Below are positions 1 through 8,428 of a stretch of 64,000 nt of DNA, one piece after another. The stretch lies in the NCBI GenBank assembly GCA_031552735.1, contig JAVBMF010000015.1, positions 33,127 through 97,126 on the forward strand. Reading direction: 5' to 3'. Position numbers and translations under genes: made by a program. Position 1 is the stretch's first letter. The number at the start of each line of letters is the position of its first letter. The notes under the pieces are model-generated. The model was not told the DNA's origin. It saw only the letters and a program-made list of their open reading frames with translations, and searched no databases. The stretch is from JAVBUY01 sp031552735 (GTDB lineage: Bacteria > Bacillota > Clostridia > Christensenellales > Aristaeellaceae).

Positions 1-225
1 CAACGCGCAGGCCAGCGGCATGGCTTCCTCTCGGTCGCCCCCCAGCGCGTCCACTGTGGCCAGCAGCAACACCGGGCGCAGCCGCTTGCCTCCGGCCAGC
101 AGGCTGTAGCGCATCGCTTCGGCCAGCCGCGCAGGCGCGAGCCCATCGGCATATGCCTGCGACGTCTGCGGCACGGCCTGGTCCAGCGCCGCCTCCACCG
201 CCAGCACATAGTCGGCGTAGGTCAT
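1..225 (-). CDS. ispA: Polyprenyl (geranyl/farnesyl) diphosphate synthase, N-terminal part
   Basis: The first 75 codons are present and the gene runs off the left edge. The reading frame contains [14 protein letters not shown] around residues 41-54. This is the conserved substrate-binding segment of IspA-type trans-prenyltransferases, which condense isopentenyl diphosphate with an allylic diphosphate in isoprenoid synthesis. The catalytic DDxxD motifs lie outside the window, so chain length cannot be judged. The ATG overlaps the stop codon of xseB (ATGA), with GAGGTGG upstream. The xseA-xseB-ispA order is common in Firmicutes. Confidence 0.85.
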   Translation of the reverse strand, partial: MTYADYVLAVEAALDQAVPQTSQAYADGLAPARLAEAMRYSLLAGGKRLRPVLLLATVDALGGDREEAMPLACAL

Positions 226-470
226 GCTTCCACCTCGAAGTCCACCGTCGCGCCGTCCTTGCCTTGCAGCATTCGGATGCGCTGCTCGCCAGCTTCCAGC
301 ATTGCCGCCAGCCGCGCATGCAATGTCATGCCCTGTTCATAGGCCGCCAGCGATTTCTCCAGCGTCAGGTTTCCGCCTTCCAGCTCGGCGACCAGTTCCT
401 CCAATTGCTCCATGCCCTGCTCAAAACCCAGTTCGGGCTGCTCGGTGCTTGCTTTGCTTGCCTTGGCCAT
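222..470 (-). CDS. xseB: Exodeoxyribonuclease VII small subunit
   Basis: 82 residues, the usual size for XseB. The family signature is visible: [20 protein letters not shown], then [14 protein letters not shown]. XseB binds the long helical arms of XseA to form exonuclease VII, which degrades single-stranded DNA. The start at 470 is chosen because GGAGGAGG lies just upstream and MAKASK begins there; the longer upstream frame overlaps xseA. The xseA stop lies 2 nt upstream and the xseB stop overlaps ispA, so the three genes are translationally coupled. Confidence 0.93.
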   Translation of the reverse strand: MAKASKASTEQPELGFEQGMEQLEELVAELEGGNLTLEKSLAAYEQGMTLHARLAAMLEAGEQRIRMLQGKDGATVDFEVEA

Positions 471-471
471 G

Positions 472-1698
472 CTATGCCTCCTCCGTGACTTGCTCGACAG
501 CGGCAATCGCGCTGCCGTCGCGCAGGTGAATGTCAATACGCTGCCCTATTGTCAGCCCTTTTGCGGATGAAATAGGTGTGGGCTGAATGGCATCGTGCGC
601 TGTCAGGTACGCGTATCCGCGCGCCAGCACCGCCTGCGGGCCCAGCGCAGTTAGCTGCGCTCCGGCGGTTAGCAGCGCCGCCTTGTGTTCCGCCAGGATA
701 CGGCTCACCACCGCATGCAGCCTGTGCTGCGCTTCGGCAAGGCGCGCAGCCTGTCGCGCCAACGCCTTGTCGGGCGCCGCCGCCTTCAGCGCCAGCAACG
801 CCCCATGTAGCTTCGTTTTGCTCAACGCGACACGTCGCTCGGTAGCGCGTGCCATGCGCTGCGTCTGCGCGTCCAGCGCCTGCGTCAGCGAATCGACACG
901 CGGCACAATGTGCTCGGCAGCGGCGCTGGGCGTTGCCGCGCGCAGGTCGGCGGCAAAGTCAGCGATGGTGAAATCGGTTTCATGCCCCACCGCCGACACC
1001 ACCGGCACCGGGCACGCAGCGATGGCGCGAGCGACGATCTCTTCGTTGAATGCCCACAGCTCCTCGATAGAACCGCCGCCGCGCCCAATCAGGATCACGT
1101 CCACCTCAGGCTGGCGAGCCAGCGTCTCAATGCCGCGCGCGATGTCCTCCGCAGCGCCGTCGCCCTGCACCTTGACCGGGCAGAGCAGGATGTGCGCGCG
1201 CGGATTGCGGCGGCAGGACACGGTGATGATATCGCGGATCGCCGCGCCGGTGGGCGAGGTCGCCACACCAACGGTGCGCGGCAGCAGTGGCAGCGGCTTC
1301 TTGCGCGCGGGATCAAACAGCCCCTCGGCCTCCAGCTTGCGCTTGAGCTGCTCAAAACGCAAAAACAGGTCGCCCACGCCGTCCTCGCGCAGATGCTCGG
1401 CATAGAACTGATACGATCCATCGCGCGTAAACAAGCTCACAGACCCGGTCAGCACCACGCGCATGCCGTCACGCGGGCGCACGCTCATCCCAAACGTATA
1501 CTGGCGGAACATCACGCACGCGATGCGCGCCTCCTCGTCCTTGAGCGAGAAGTACAGATGCCCGGACGTATGCCACTTGAAGTTGCTGATCTCGCCGCGC
1601 AGCTTTACACCGCGCAGCATCGGATCGGCCGCCAGCGAGCGCCGGACATACTCATTGAGTTGGACGACCGACAATACGGTCTCTCGCGCGTACTCCAT
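472..1698 (-). CDS. xseA: Exodeoxyribonuclease VII large subunit
   Basis: 408 residues, normal for the family. The N-terminal OB-fold (about residues 5-105; LRGEISNFKWHTSGHLYFSLKD) binds single-stranded DNA. The catalytic domain carries the conserved GRGGGSIEELWAFN and SAVGHETDFTIADFAADLRA segments (residues about 205-250), followed by the helical region that binds XseB. The start ATG at 1698 lies one base after the folD stop codon. It belongs to the nusB-folD-xse-ispA run and probably acts in DNA repair or recombination. Confidence 0.95.
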   Translation of the reverse strand: MEYARETVLSVVQLNEYVRRSLAADPMLRGVKLRGEISNFKWHTSGHLYFSLKDEEARIACVMFRQYTFGMSVRPRDGMRVVLTGSVSLFTRDGSYQFYAEHLREDGVGDLFLRFEQLKRKLEAEGLFDPARKKPLPLLPRTVGVATSPTGAAIRDIITVSCRRNPRAHILLCPVKVQGDGAAEDIARGIETLARQPEVDVILIGRGGGSIEELWAFNEEIVARAIAACPVPVVSAVGHETDFTIADFAADLRAATPSAAAEHIVPRVDSLTQALDAQTQRMARATERRVALSKTKLHGALLALKAAAPDKALARQAARLAEAQHRLHAVVSRILAEHKAALLTAGAQLTALGPQAVLARGYAYLTAHDAIQPTPISSAKGLTIGQRIDIHLRDGSAIAAVEQVTEEA

Positions 1699-1699
1699 C

Positions 1700-2548
1700 T
1701 TACAGCGCGGCGCGCTCCGCCGCTTCCAGCGTGTTGGCCAGCAGCATCGCGATGGTCATCTTGCCCACGCCGCCGGGCACCGGCGTGATGTAGCCCGCCA
1801 CATCGGCGGCAGAGGCAAAGTCCACATCGCCGACCACCTTGCCATCCACGCGGTTAATGCCCACATCCAGCACGACCGCGCCGGGCTTGATCATCTCACC
1901 GGTCACAAAACCGGGCTTGCCAATAGCGACCACCAGAATATCCGCGCGGCGGCAATGCGCAGCCAGGTCCCGCGTCTTGGAGTGGCAGATGGTCACCGTG
2001 GCGCTCTTTTGCAGCAGCAGCATCGCCATCGGTTTGCCGACGATATTGCTGCGGCCGATCACCACGGCCTCTTTGCCCTCGATAGGAATATTGTAGTGCT
2101 TCAGCAATTCCATGCAGCCCTTGGGCGTGCAGGGCACAAAGCCGTCCAGCCCGCTGGCCAGCTTGCCCGCGTTGACCGCATGGAAGCCGTCCACGTCCTT
2201 GTTCGGATCAATCAGCTCCAGCACAGCCTGCTCGTGCAGCGTCTTAGGCAGCGGCAACTGCACCAGAATACCGTGCACGTCTGGATCGGCATTGAGCGCG
2301 CGCACGGTGTTTTCCAGATCATGCTGCGGCACATCGGCGGGCAGACGCAGCACGGTAGACCGCATGCCAATGCGCTCGCAGCCTTTTTCCTTGTTGCGCA
2401 CATAGATTTGGCTGGCTGGATCGTCGCCCACCAGCACCACCACCAGATGCGCGGTGATGCCGCGTGCCAACAGCGCGCGCACGCGCTCGGTCATGCCCTC
2501 CATGGCCAGTTCGGATACCAGCTTGCCGTCGATCAACTGTGCTTGCAT
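1700..2548 (-). CDS. folD: Methylenetetrahydrofolate dehydrogenase / methenyltetrahydrofolate cyclohydrolase
   Basis: 282 residues. The bifunctional cytosolic enzyme interconverts 5,10-methylene- and 10-formyl-tetrahydrofolate. Family motifs are present: [14 protein letters not shown] with the catalytic Lys, [21 protein letters not shown], the dinucleotide-binding [18 protein letters not shown], and the C-terminal [27 protein letters not shown] lies 9 nt before the ATG. It sits between the TsaD-like gene and xseA in a tight same-strand run. Confidence 0.96.
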   Translation of the reverse strand: MQAQLIDGKLVSELAMEGMTERVRALLARGITAHLVVVLVGDDPASQIYVRNKEKGCERIGMRSTVLRLPADVPQHDLENTVRALNADPDVHGILVQLPLPKTLHEQAVLELIDPNKDVDGFHAVNAGKLASGLDGFVPCTPKGCMELLKHYNIPIEGKEAVVIGRSNIVGKPMAMLLLQKSATVTICHSKTRDLAAHCRRADILVVAIGKPGFVTGEMIKPGAVVLDVGINRVDGKVVGDVDFASAADVAGYITPVPGGVGKMTIAMLLANTLEAAERAAL

Positions 2549-2563
2549 GCCGTTGTGCCTCCT

Positions 2564-3514
2564 CTATGCTTGTTCTTGCAGATAGCGCATCCAGCCGATG
2601 CGCGCGACGCCTACCGCGTTATCTCCTGCGTATTCAGGCTGCGCCCAATGCAGTGCCAGCGGGCTGCCCCGCCTTATGATGCGCTCGGCCATCAGCCGCC
2701 GCAGCAGCGCCGACGACGCCACACCACCCGCCAGCAACGCATCGCGAAGGCCTGTGCGCTCGCTCGCGGCGGTCAGCAGCTTCAGCACGGTGCGCGCCAC
2801 CAGATCGAATACCTCGGCGGCGATGTCCGCCGGGGATACATCGCCTTGGGCGATCCAGCGCATAGCCTGCGCCTCCGCGCCGGAAAGATGGCAGTCCGCG
2901 CCGGACAGACTGGCTTTGAGCCGTTGGGCGGCTTGTCCACGCATGGCCAGCAGCTCCAGTTCGCGTCCGGCGGGAAAACCGAGCCCCAGCGCCACACCGA
3001 TTCGGTCGATCAGTTGCCCCGCGCTGATATCCAGCGTCTGTCCGACGACCGTAACGCACCCGGCCCGGCGCGCAAGTACCTCGGTGGTGCCGCCCGACAG
3101 GTGCACCGCCAGCAGGTCGGCGGCATCGGGCAGGTTGGTGCCAATCTGCGCGGCGGCAATGTGCCCGCGCTGGTGATCCGTGGCATAAAAAGGCGCGCGC
3201 AGCAGCGAGGCCGTGGCGCGCGCGTGGCTTGCTCCCACTAAAAATGCCGGCATAAAAGAATCATCGGCTTGCCTGGGTTTTTCCGATGCTGCCAGCGCGC
3301 ACAGCGTAAGCGGCGGCAACTTCTCGATCAGCGCGGGCAGCGCGCGCACATGCTGATAGACCATTTCGGATTGTTGCAGGCCGCGCCCGCCGGACGGCAC
3401 TTGCAGCAATTGGCGTTCGCTGGCCAGCACCGCGCCGTCCAATCCCACCACCGCCACCGACGTGGTGTAGCAACTGGTGTCGATGCCCAGCATCGCGCGG
3501 ATGGGCGTGTTCAC
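2564..3514 (-). CDS. TsaD/Kae1/Gcp-like protein (second-type O-sialoglycoprotein endopeptidase family)
   Basis: 316 residues with the ASKHA-fold signatures of the TsaD family: LGIDTSCYTTS at the N terminus, the metal-binding pair in HQRGH (HxxxH), LSGGTTEV and a C-terminal GDNAVG. Bona fide TsaD transfers the threonylcarbamoyl group to tRNA A37, but this protein is shorter and diverges in the first motif (CYTT instead of CDET). It matches the paralogous group found beside nusB in Clostridia, whose function is not settled. GTG start overlapping the nusB stop (GTGA). The tsaE-tsaB-rimI cluster at 61-63 kb has no tsaD beside it. Confidence 0.8.
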   Translation of the reverse strand: MNTPIRAMLGIDTSCYTTSVAVVGLDGAVLASERQLLQVPSGGRGLQQSEMVYQHVRALPALIEKLPPLTLCALAASEKPRQADDSFMPAFLVGASHARATASLLRAPFYATDHQRGHIAAAQIGTNLPDAADLLAVHLSGGTTEVLARRAGCVTVVGQTLDISAGQLIDRIGVALGLGFPAGRELELLAMRGQAAQRLKASLSGADCHLSGAEAQAMRWIAQGDVSPADIAAEVFDLVARTVLKLLTAASERTGLRDALLAGGVASSALLRRLMAERIIRRGSPLALHWAQPEYAGDNAVGVARIGWMRYLQEQA

Positions 3515-3918
3515 GCCTCGCGCTCCATGCTGCGGGCTAGGTTGCCCAAGATGCCGTTGATGAACGCGCCAGCGGTATCGGTGGAATACTTGCGCGACAT
3601 CTCCACCGCCTCGTTAATGGCTACGGCGGTGGGCACATCGTCACGGCGCGTGATCTCATAGGCCGCCACGCGCAAAATGGCCAGGTCCACACGCGCGATG
3701 CGCGCCACCGGCCAATCGCGTGAAAACGCGTCAATGCGGGCATCCAATTCGCTTTCCTGCGAATAGATGCCCTCGGTGATATCCTGTAGATAAGCTGTGT
3801 CATCCGCGCTCGGCTGCCAATCGATCAGCTCCGGCAGGGTGCTTGCCGCACCGTCGCCGCCCAGCAGCTTCGCATAGACCAATTGCATCGCCGCTTCGCG
3901 GGCGGTAGATCGGGCCAT
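3511..3918 (-). CDS. nusB: Transcription antitermination factor NusB
   Basis: 135 residues, all-helical NusB fold. Diagnostic segments are ARSTAREAAMQLVYAKL at the N terminus, RVDLAILRVAAYEI in the middle and PTAVAINEAVEMSRKYS followed by AGAFINGILGNLAR. NusB binds boxA RNA together with NusE for rRNA antitermination. It lies downstream of the Asp23-AmaP-DUF2273 genes, a frequent arrangement in Clostridia. Confidence 0.95.
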   Translation of the reverse strand: MARSTAREAAMQLVYAKLLGGDGAASTLPELIDWQPSADDTAYLQDITEGIYSQESELDARIDAFSRDWPVARIARVDLAILRVAAYEITRRDDVPTAVAINEAVEMSRKYSTDTAGAFINGILGNLARSMEREA

Positions 3919-3942
3919 GTGCGTATCTCCGTTCGGGAAAAG

Positions 3943-4182
3943 TTAGTTGTCAGACGGGAAAAAGCGGCCCAGCACCTTGTGGAAAAAGCCGCGTTTGTCG
4001 GGCACGCCGCCGATGAAGATGCCTACGCCGACGCAGGCCAGCACCAGCAGCGTTTTCCAGAAGCCGATGAACAGCAGCAGCAACGCGATAACCAGTCCGG
4101 CAATGCCATAGAGCACCGCGGCCTGCGGTGTGCCCGGCTTGATATTGGCGAAAAAGTCTCGAATATCTTTCACGTTGGTCAT
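3943..4182 (-). CDS. DUF2273 small membrane protein
   Basis: 79 residues. Two hydrophobic stretches (about 22-40 and 43-59) suggest a small two-helix membrane protein with a basic C-terminal tail (GRFFPSDN end). In Clostridia, DUF2273 proteins are encoded next to amaP and asp23 and are presumed to belong to the same envelope-stress complex. The start overlaps the amaP stop (ATGA), giving translational coupling. Confidence 0.85.
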   Translation of the reverse strand: MTNVKDIRDFFANIKPGTPQAAVLYGIAGLVIALLLLFIGFWKTLLVLACVGVGIFIGGVPDKRGFFHKVLGRFFPSDN

Positions 4183-5003
4183 TCTCCCTTCTTGGCATCC
4201 TCAGAATCGGATACCGGTGCGTCATCATCGGTATGCGGTGCGGATTCGAACAGCTCGGTTTCAAAGAAGTTCTTGCTTTCTTTGGCCGTTTCCTCGGCGC
4301 CGATATGGCCGTCCATCCATGCCGCTTCCTCCAGCGGTTCGGGCGCAGACGCGGGCATGTATGCCGCTTCCGGCTCCATCACCGCTGCGGGCGCGACATC
4401 ATTCAGCTTGGGCAGCTGCGGCTGCATCATCGCGGGGATGCGGTACGGCGTATCCATCTCGGGCTGCGCCGGGGTGGTCGCTTCCACCACCACGCGCACC
4501 TCGTCCACATCCACGCCGGAGCACGCCTCGATGTACTGCTTGATTTGCTTCTGCAACGCAGCGATCGCCAGCGGAATATTGATATCCGACTGCAACTGCA
4601 CGCGCAAATCCACGCGCACCGTATGCTCATCGCTGTGGATGTTGGAGTAGACCGGCGTCATCTCGGGGTGCTGCGCCAGGCACTTTTGCACCAGATGCTC
4701 CAGCGCCTTGACCGAGATTTTCAGCGTGCCGTGCTCGGTCTCTTGGATGGCAAAGTTGGCCTGGCGGTTTCTGCCGCGCGGCAGCACGATCCAGAAATGG
4801 AACATCGCCAGCACAATGATCGACACCGCGCACGCGCTGAATAAAATGCGCACGTTGCGGTCACTGAACACCAGATTGATCCACTCGATGACCAGCGCCA
4901 CCGGAATCAGACCGGTGACCATGCCCAAGCCGAACGCCGCGATGGCAATCAGCAGCACGGTGCACAGAATGATCAAGAATCGGTCCCAGAAAGCGTGTTT
5001 CAC
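4179..5003 (-). CDS. amaP: Alkaline shock response membrane anchor protein AmaP
   Basis: About 274 residues. Two transmembrane helices (roughly residues 9-37 and 52-72) are followed by the conserved cytoplasmic AmaP domain (ISVKALEHLVQKCL, then VDLRVQLQSD). The last 90 or so residues are a Pro- and Glu/Asp-rich extension. AmaP anchors Asp23 to the membrane. The GTG at 5003 is preferred because GGGAGG directly abuts the ATG two codons upstream, leaving it no spacer, whereas the GTG has 6 nt. Confidence 0.88.
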   Translation of the reverse strand: MKHAFWDRFLIILCTVLLIAIAAFGLGMVTGLIPVALVIEWINLVFSDRNVRILFSACAVSIIVLAMFHFWIVLPRGRNRQANFAIQETEHGTLKISVKALEHLVQKCLAQHPEMTPVYSNIHSDEHTVRVDLRVQLQSDINIPLAIAALQKQIKQYIEACSGVDVDEVRVVVEATTPAQPEMDTPYRIPAMMQPQLPKLNDVAPAAVMEPEAAYMPASAPEPLEEAAWMDGHIGAEETAKESKNFFETELFESAPHTDDDAPVSDSEDAKKGE

Positions 5004-5032
5004 GGACATCCTCCCTTTTGTTCAGCGGCGCG

Positions 5033-5695
5033 TCACGCCTTCTTTTTCGGCGTCTTGGGCGCGGTTTTTGTGGCTTTCTTCGCGGGCTTGCGCTCAGCCG
5101 CCTGTTCGGAGGATTCGGCGGTTTCTTCCCCATCGACAAAAACCGGCGCGTCGGCTTCGGGCATCACGGAATCCTCGTCGCTGAGCGTAACCTCTACCGG
5201 CTTGTGCTCAATCGCGGCTGCCTCCTTGGCCTGGTCAATCTTCTGCTGCAATTCTTCCTTGAGCTTGGCGGTTTTGTCAAATTCAAGGCGCGCGGCCTCC
5301 TGGCTCTGCTGCAACTCTTTGTTTTCTTTTTCAAAGCTGACGCCCTGCACATGCACGTCCACCTTGATCACGTGCAGTCCGGTCATGCTTTCAATGGACT
5401 TGCGCACATTCTCCTGTACATTCTGTCCGACCTTTTGGATCGGCATGCCGTAATCGACGATCACCGACACATCGACCGACACTTCCTCCGCGCCGACCTC
5501 GACCTTGACGCCGCGCGAAAGATTCTTGCCACGACCGGAGAGCAGGTCGCCAATCGACGACACGCCGGCCATGCTGGTAATGCCCTCCACCTCGGCAGTG
5601 GCGACGCCCACGATGATCGCGATGACCTCCGTGGCGTACGTGATGGTGCCCGCTTCCTGAATGGGCTCAACCTGTATCGGCAAATTCTCGTTCAC
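5033..5695 (-). CDS. asp23: Asp23/Gls24 family envelope stress protein with C-terminal coiled coil and basic tail
   Basis: About 220 residues. Residues ~10-115 are a clear Asp23 domain (ATEVIAIIVGVATAEVEGI, LSRGVKVEVGAEEVSVDVSV, VGQNVQENVRKSIESMTGL). The rest is unusual. A charged helical stretch rich in Glu, Lys and Gln looks like a coiled coil (about 120-160). An acidic linker follows, then a tail ending KPAKKATKTAPKTPKKKA. Typical Asp23 proteins end near residue 120-150. GTG start chosen because AAGGAGG lies 8 nt upstream; an in-frame ATG seven codons earlier has no such site. It is the first gene of the unit driven by the promoter at 5724-5752. Confidence 0.9.
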   Translation of the reverse strand: MNENLPIQVEPIQEAGTITYATEVIAIIVGVATAEVEGITSMAGVSSIGDLLSGRGKNLSRGVKVEVGAEEVSVDVSVIVDYGMPIQKVGQNVQENVRKSIESMTGLHVIKVDVHVQGVSFEKENKELQQSQEAARLEFDKTAKLKEELQQKIDQAKEAAAIEHKPVEVTLSDEDSVMPEADAPVFVDGEETAESSEQAAERKPAKKATKTAPKTPKKKA

Positions 5696-5723
5696 GAGAT
5701 GCACCTCCTTGCGCATATGCAGT

Positions 5724-5752
5724 AGTATACCAGAAATCTATGCGCTTGACAA
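5724..5752 (-). promoter_or_regulatory. Sigma-A promoter of the asp23-amaP-DUF2273-nusB operon
   Basis: On the minus strand TTGTCA (5747-5752) and TATACT (5724-5729) are separated by exactly 17 bp, about 30 bp before the asp23 start. It separates this unit from spoIIIAH upstream. Confidence 0.8.
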
Positions 5753-5762
5753 ACATCCTCGA

Positions 5763-6323
5763 TTATTTTGCTGGAATGATTTTCACATCTCGTGCCGCGA
5801 CGCCGGTTTCGTGCGTAGTCAGTTCCATAATTTGCGTCGCTTCGCTCTGCGTAAGCTGTGCCTGCGCCACCACCACGGTGACCGCGCCCGGTTTTGCCGA
5901 TACCACCACGTCGCCAAAACCCTTGGCGCGCAACAACCCTTCCAGCGAGGTTTCCTGCTCCATACTCTTGACCAGCGTCAGCTTCTGCGCGCGGGCCTGA
6001 TCGGTCATGTCGGCTCCGGCGGCGGTATCGGCAATCATCGCGTCCAGCATCTGGATTTCCTGCGCGCGGGTCTGGCTGCGCTGCGTGCGATATTCCGCAA
6101 AGCTGCTGGCCTCTTTGCCGCTGGCCACCGGCGCGGCAGTCGGTGTGGCAGTGGGTTGGGCGCTCAGCACACGCGCGACCGGCAGGCTGGTCGTCACCGC
6201 ATGGCTCATCACGCCAAGGCGGTAGTTGGCGTAACTGGATGCCACCAGCAACACCAGCAGCGTCAGCAGAATCATCGTGCGCCGGTCTATTTTCTTGGGC
6301 ATGGCCTTCGTCTGTTTTTGCAT
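5763..6323 (-). CDS. spoIIIAH: Stage III sporulation protein AH (mother-cell channel component)
   Basis: 186 residues. One N-terminal transmembrane helix (about 15-35) follows a basic start. The C-terminal part (about 95-185) contains the RBM/YscJ-like ring-building domain (GFGDVVVSAKPGAVTVVVAQ, LTQSEATQIMELTTHETG). SpoIIIAH interacts with forespore SpoIIQ across the intermembrane space. RBS AAAGGGG before the ATG. It is the last spoIIIA gene. Confidence 0.85.
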   Translation of the reverse strand: MQKQTKAMPKKIDRRTMILLTLLVLLVASSYANYRLGVMSHAVTTSLPVARVLSAQPTATPTAAPVASGKEASSFAEYRTQRSQTRAQEIQMLDAMIADTAAGADMTDQARAQKLTLVKSMEQETSLEGLLRAKGFGDVVVSAKPGAVTVVVAQAQLTQSEATQIMELTTHETGVAARDVKIIPAK

Positions 6324-6379
6324 GTGAATCCCCTTTCTATTCTGCGCGATTGTTCCATGGTATGAGCTTGGTCCTTGGA

Positions 6380-6790
6380 TTATTTGCGCATTGGCGCGCC
6401 TTGCAGCACCTCGACAGCAGAAGCGGGCAGGCCGAGCAGCGTCTGCACCGCGCGCGCCAGTGCCAGTCGCACCGCGATATCGCCCGCGCCCTCGGCCACA
6501 ACGATAACGCCGCTGGGCGTGGCCTGCCGCTCGGTCGCGCCAAACGCGCCGGCAGTCTGTGCCAGATCGGCCTGCTGATGCACCACCACCTGCACCTGTC
6601 CCGCACCGTCGATAGCCGACAGCACCTGCGCCAGCCGCTGCTCCAACTCGGTGGGCTGGCCGGTGGCGACAGTGCCGCTCGGCGCGTCAGTCAGCAGCAG
6701 ACTGCCCAGCAGTCCCAGCGCGATCACCAGCACAATCCACTGGATGTGACGCATGCCCAAGAGCCGCGATATCCACGCGCGCACGTTCAA
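6380..6790 (-). CDS. spoIIIAG: Stage III sporulation protein AG, unusually short
   Basis: 136 residues: an N-terminal transmembrane helix (about 17-35), then a compact domain (ELEQRLAQVLSAIDGAGQVQVVV, then GVIVVAEGAGDIAVRLALARAVQTLLGL) that matches the SpoIIIAG ring-building motif. B. subtilis SpoIIIAG is about 229 residues. The region between the first helix/strand and the GVIVVAEGAG strand is very short here, so the beta-rich insertion of the Bacillus protein seems missing. The start overlaps the spoIIIAF stop (6787-6790). Confidence 0.85.
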   Translation of the reverse strand: MNVRAWISRLLGMRHIQWIVLVIALGLLGSLLLTDAPSGTVATGQPTELEQRLAQVLSAIDGAGQVQVVVHQQADLAQTAGAFGATERQATPSGVIVVAEGAGDIAVRLALARAVQTLLGLPASAVEVLQGAPMRK

Positions 6791-7266
6791 GGCGCATCGA
6801 CCTCCACTTCCTCTACCGTCACTGCGTCGGATGTCAGACCGAGCGCGTCCGACAGCGCGGCGGACAACCCGGTAGGCGCGCCGCCCGCGATGCGCACGCG
6901 CACACCGACCGGCTGCGCTTGACGCAGCTGGAAGGCGACCTCCGCAACCTGTGCCCCCGCCTGGTCACACACCGCGCGCACCATGTCCTCACCCCGGCGC
7001 ATGGCAGCCTGTCCCGCCGCCTGTCGCCCAGCGTCCAGCGCCGACTCGCTCTGGACAAGCCAGACCTGCTCCACGCCGGACAGGACGCCCTGCATGGGCC
7101 CGCGCAGCCACGCGAATACTTGTGCCATCATGATATGTAATAACAGCAGCCCGCAGACCAGTCGCACCACCCGCCGCATATCGCCGGATGGCAGCAGCAG
7201 ATCGGCCAGCACCGCGAGCATCACCAATATGCAAAGCTGCGAAATGAGCTGAAACAGTAGCGCCAT
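6787..7266 (-). CDS. spoIIIAF: Stage III sporulation protein AF
   Basis: 159 residues. Two N-terminal hydrophobic helices (about 5-25 and 32-52, LVCGLLLLHIMMAQVFAW) are followed by a soluble domain carrying ARRGED-like and GVRVRIAGGAPTGLS segments, which is the expected SpoIIIAF layout. Its place between AE and AG supports the call; the sequence is diverged. It overlaps spoIIIAG by 4 nt and starts 4 nt after spoIIIAE ends. Confidence 0.82.
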   Translation of the reverse strand: MALLFQLISQLCILVMLAVLADLLLPSGDMRRVVRLVCGLLLLHIMMAQVFAWLRGPMQGVLSGVEQVWLVQSESALDAGRQAAGQAAMRRGEDMVRAVCDQAGAQVAEVAFQLRQAQPVGVRVRIAGGAPTGLSAALSDALGLTSDAVTVEEVEVDAP

Positions 7267-7270
7267 CGCG

Positions 7271-8428
7271 TCACCTCATCATCACGGTCAAGTTGCCGAC
7301 CACCAATAGCTGCGCCACCAGCAGGAAGAACATCGCGCCCACGCACAGCAATGTGACAAACACCAGCGTCAGCACCTGTGAAAAATCGCCGATGCACGCA
7401 ACAATGTTGCCATCGGCCACCGGCTCAAGCAGCGCGGCGCAGAGCTTGAACACCAGGATTGTGACCGCCAGATTGACCAGCGGCGTCGCGATATACAGCA
7501 CCAGACTCATCAGTCCAAAGATGCCCACCGCGTTTTTGACCAGCAACGAACACCCAACCAGCGTATCCACCGTGTCGGAAAACATGCCGCCGATGATGGG
7601 CACAAAGTTATCGATGGCGTACTTGGCGGTGCGGATCGACACGCCGTCGGCCACCGCCGCGCCCATGCCCTGCACGGTCATCACGCCAATGAACACGGTA
7701 AAGCATACGCCCAGCGTCCAGTTGGCGACGGTGCGCAGCAGCCCCGCCAGCCGTCCCAGATGCACGCGGTCCGACAGATGCCCGACCACCGTGACCGCCG
7801 CGAAGCACATCGCCAGATTCAGCGTCACATCGCGCACGGTGGCGGTCATCGCGCCGCTGGCCGCCATTACCGCAGGCTGGAAGAACGCCGATGACGTGTG
7901 CCCGCCGACCGCCGCCAGCAGTGTCAGCAGAATCGGAAACAACGCCTGCATACCGCCCACCATGCCATCCGCGGTATGGCGCACCGCGTCGATGTGCGCC
8001 ACCAGACTGCGCACCATTGGCACGCACACCAGCACAAAGCACGCGTAGTGGCTTAACTGTGCTACGGTGTCCTTCTCAAACGCGGCGCGCAGTTGCACAA
8101 TCACGCTGCACAGCACCGCTGGGATCAACAGCGAGATCGCCAGCGTGGTCTGCGCCCGCAATGCGGCCAGCAGCATCGCTAACAGCCGCTTGAGCAGCGC
8201 GCCCGCGTCGATCGCCACTTGCCCGCGCGCGAATTGGTCGATCAGCGACCGCGCGCTCCACTCACCGCCGGTGCCCAGCATGCCGTCCATCGCGCGCTGC
8301 AACGCGGAAAAGTCGATGCCGTCCAGCACACGCGACAGCTCGGCCTGCATGCCACCACGCTGCGCCCACGCCGCGACCGGCACACACACCGCCGCCAGCA
8401 GCGCGCAGACAAACGCTCTGCGCTTCAT
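7271..8428 (-). CDS. spoIIIAE: Stage III sporulation protein AE (polytopic membrane protein)
   Basis: 385 residues from the ATG that overlaps the spoIIIAD stop (ATGA at 8425-8428). It has a signal sequence (MKRRAFVCALLAAVCVPVAAWA), a ~70-residue extracytoplasmic segment and several transmembrane helices. Conserved SpoIIIAE segments include NFVPIIGGMFSDTVDTLVGCS and LKNAVGIFGL-like text. It is the large permease-like component of the SpoIIIA complex in the outer forespore membrane. Confidence 0.92.
   Translation of the reverse strand: MKRRAFVCALLAAVCVPVAAWAQRGGMQAELSRVLDGIDFSALQRAMDGMLGTGGEWSARSLIDQFARGQVAIDAGALLKRLLAMLLAALRAQTTLAISLLIPAVLCSVIVQLRAAFEKDTVAQLSHYACFVLVCVPMVRSLVAHIDAVRHTADGMVGGMQALFPILLTLLAAVGGHTSSAFFQPAVMAASGAMTATVRDVTLNLAMCFAAVTVVGHLSDRVHLGRLAGLLRTVANWTLGVCFTVFIGVMTVQGMGAAVADGVSIRTAKYAIDNFVPIIGGMFSDTVDTLVGCSLLVKNAVGIFGLMSLVLYIATPLVNLAVTILVFKLCAALLEPVADGNIVACIGDFSQVLTLVFVTLLCVGAMFFLLVAQLLVVGNLTVMMR

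Noticed and set aside
1463..3241. 592-codon open frame on the plus strand opposite folD and the TsaD-like gene.
   Set aside because: Composition is that of a shadow frame (high His, Arg, Gln) and the minus-strand genes are secure.
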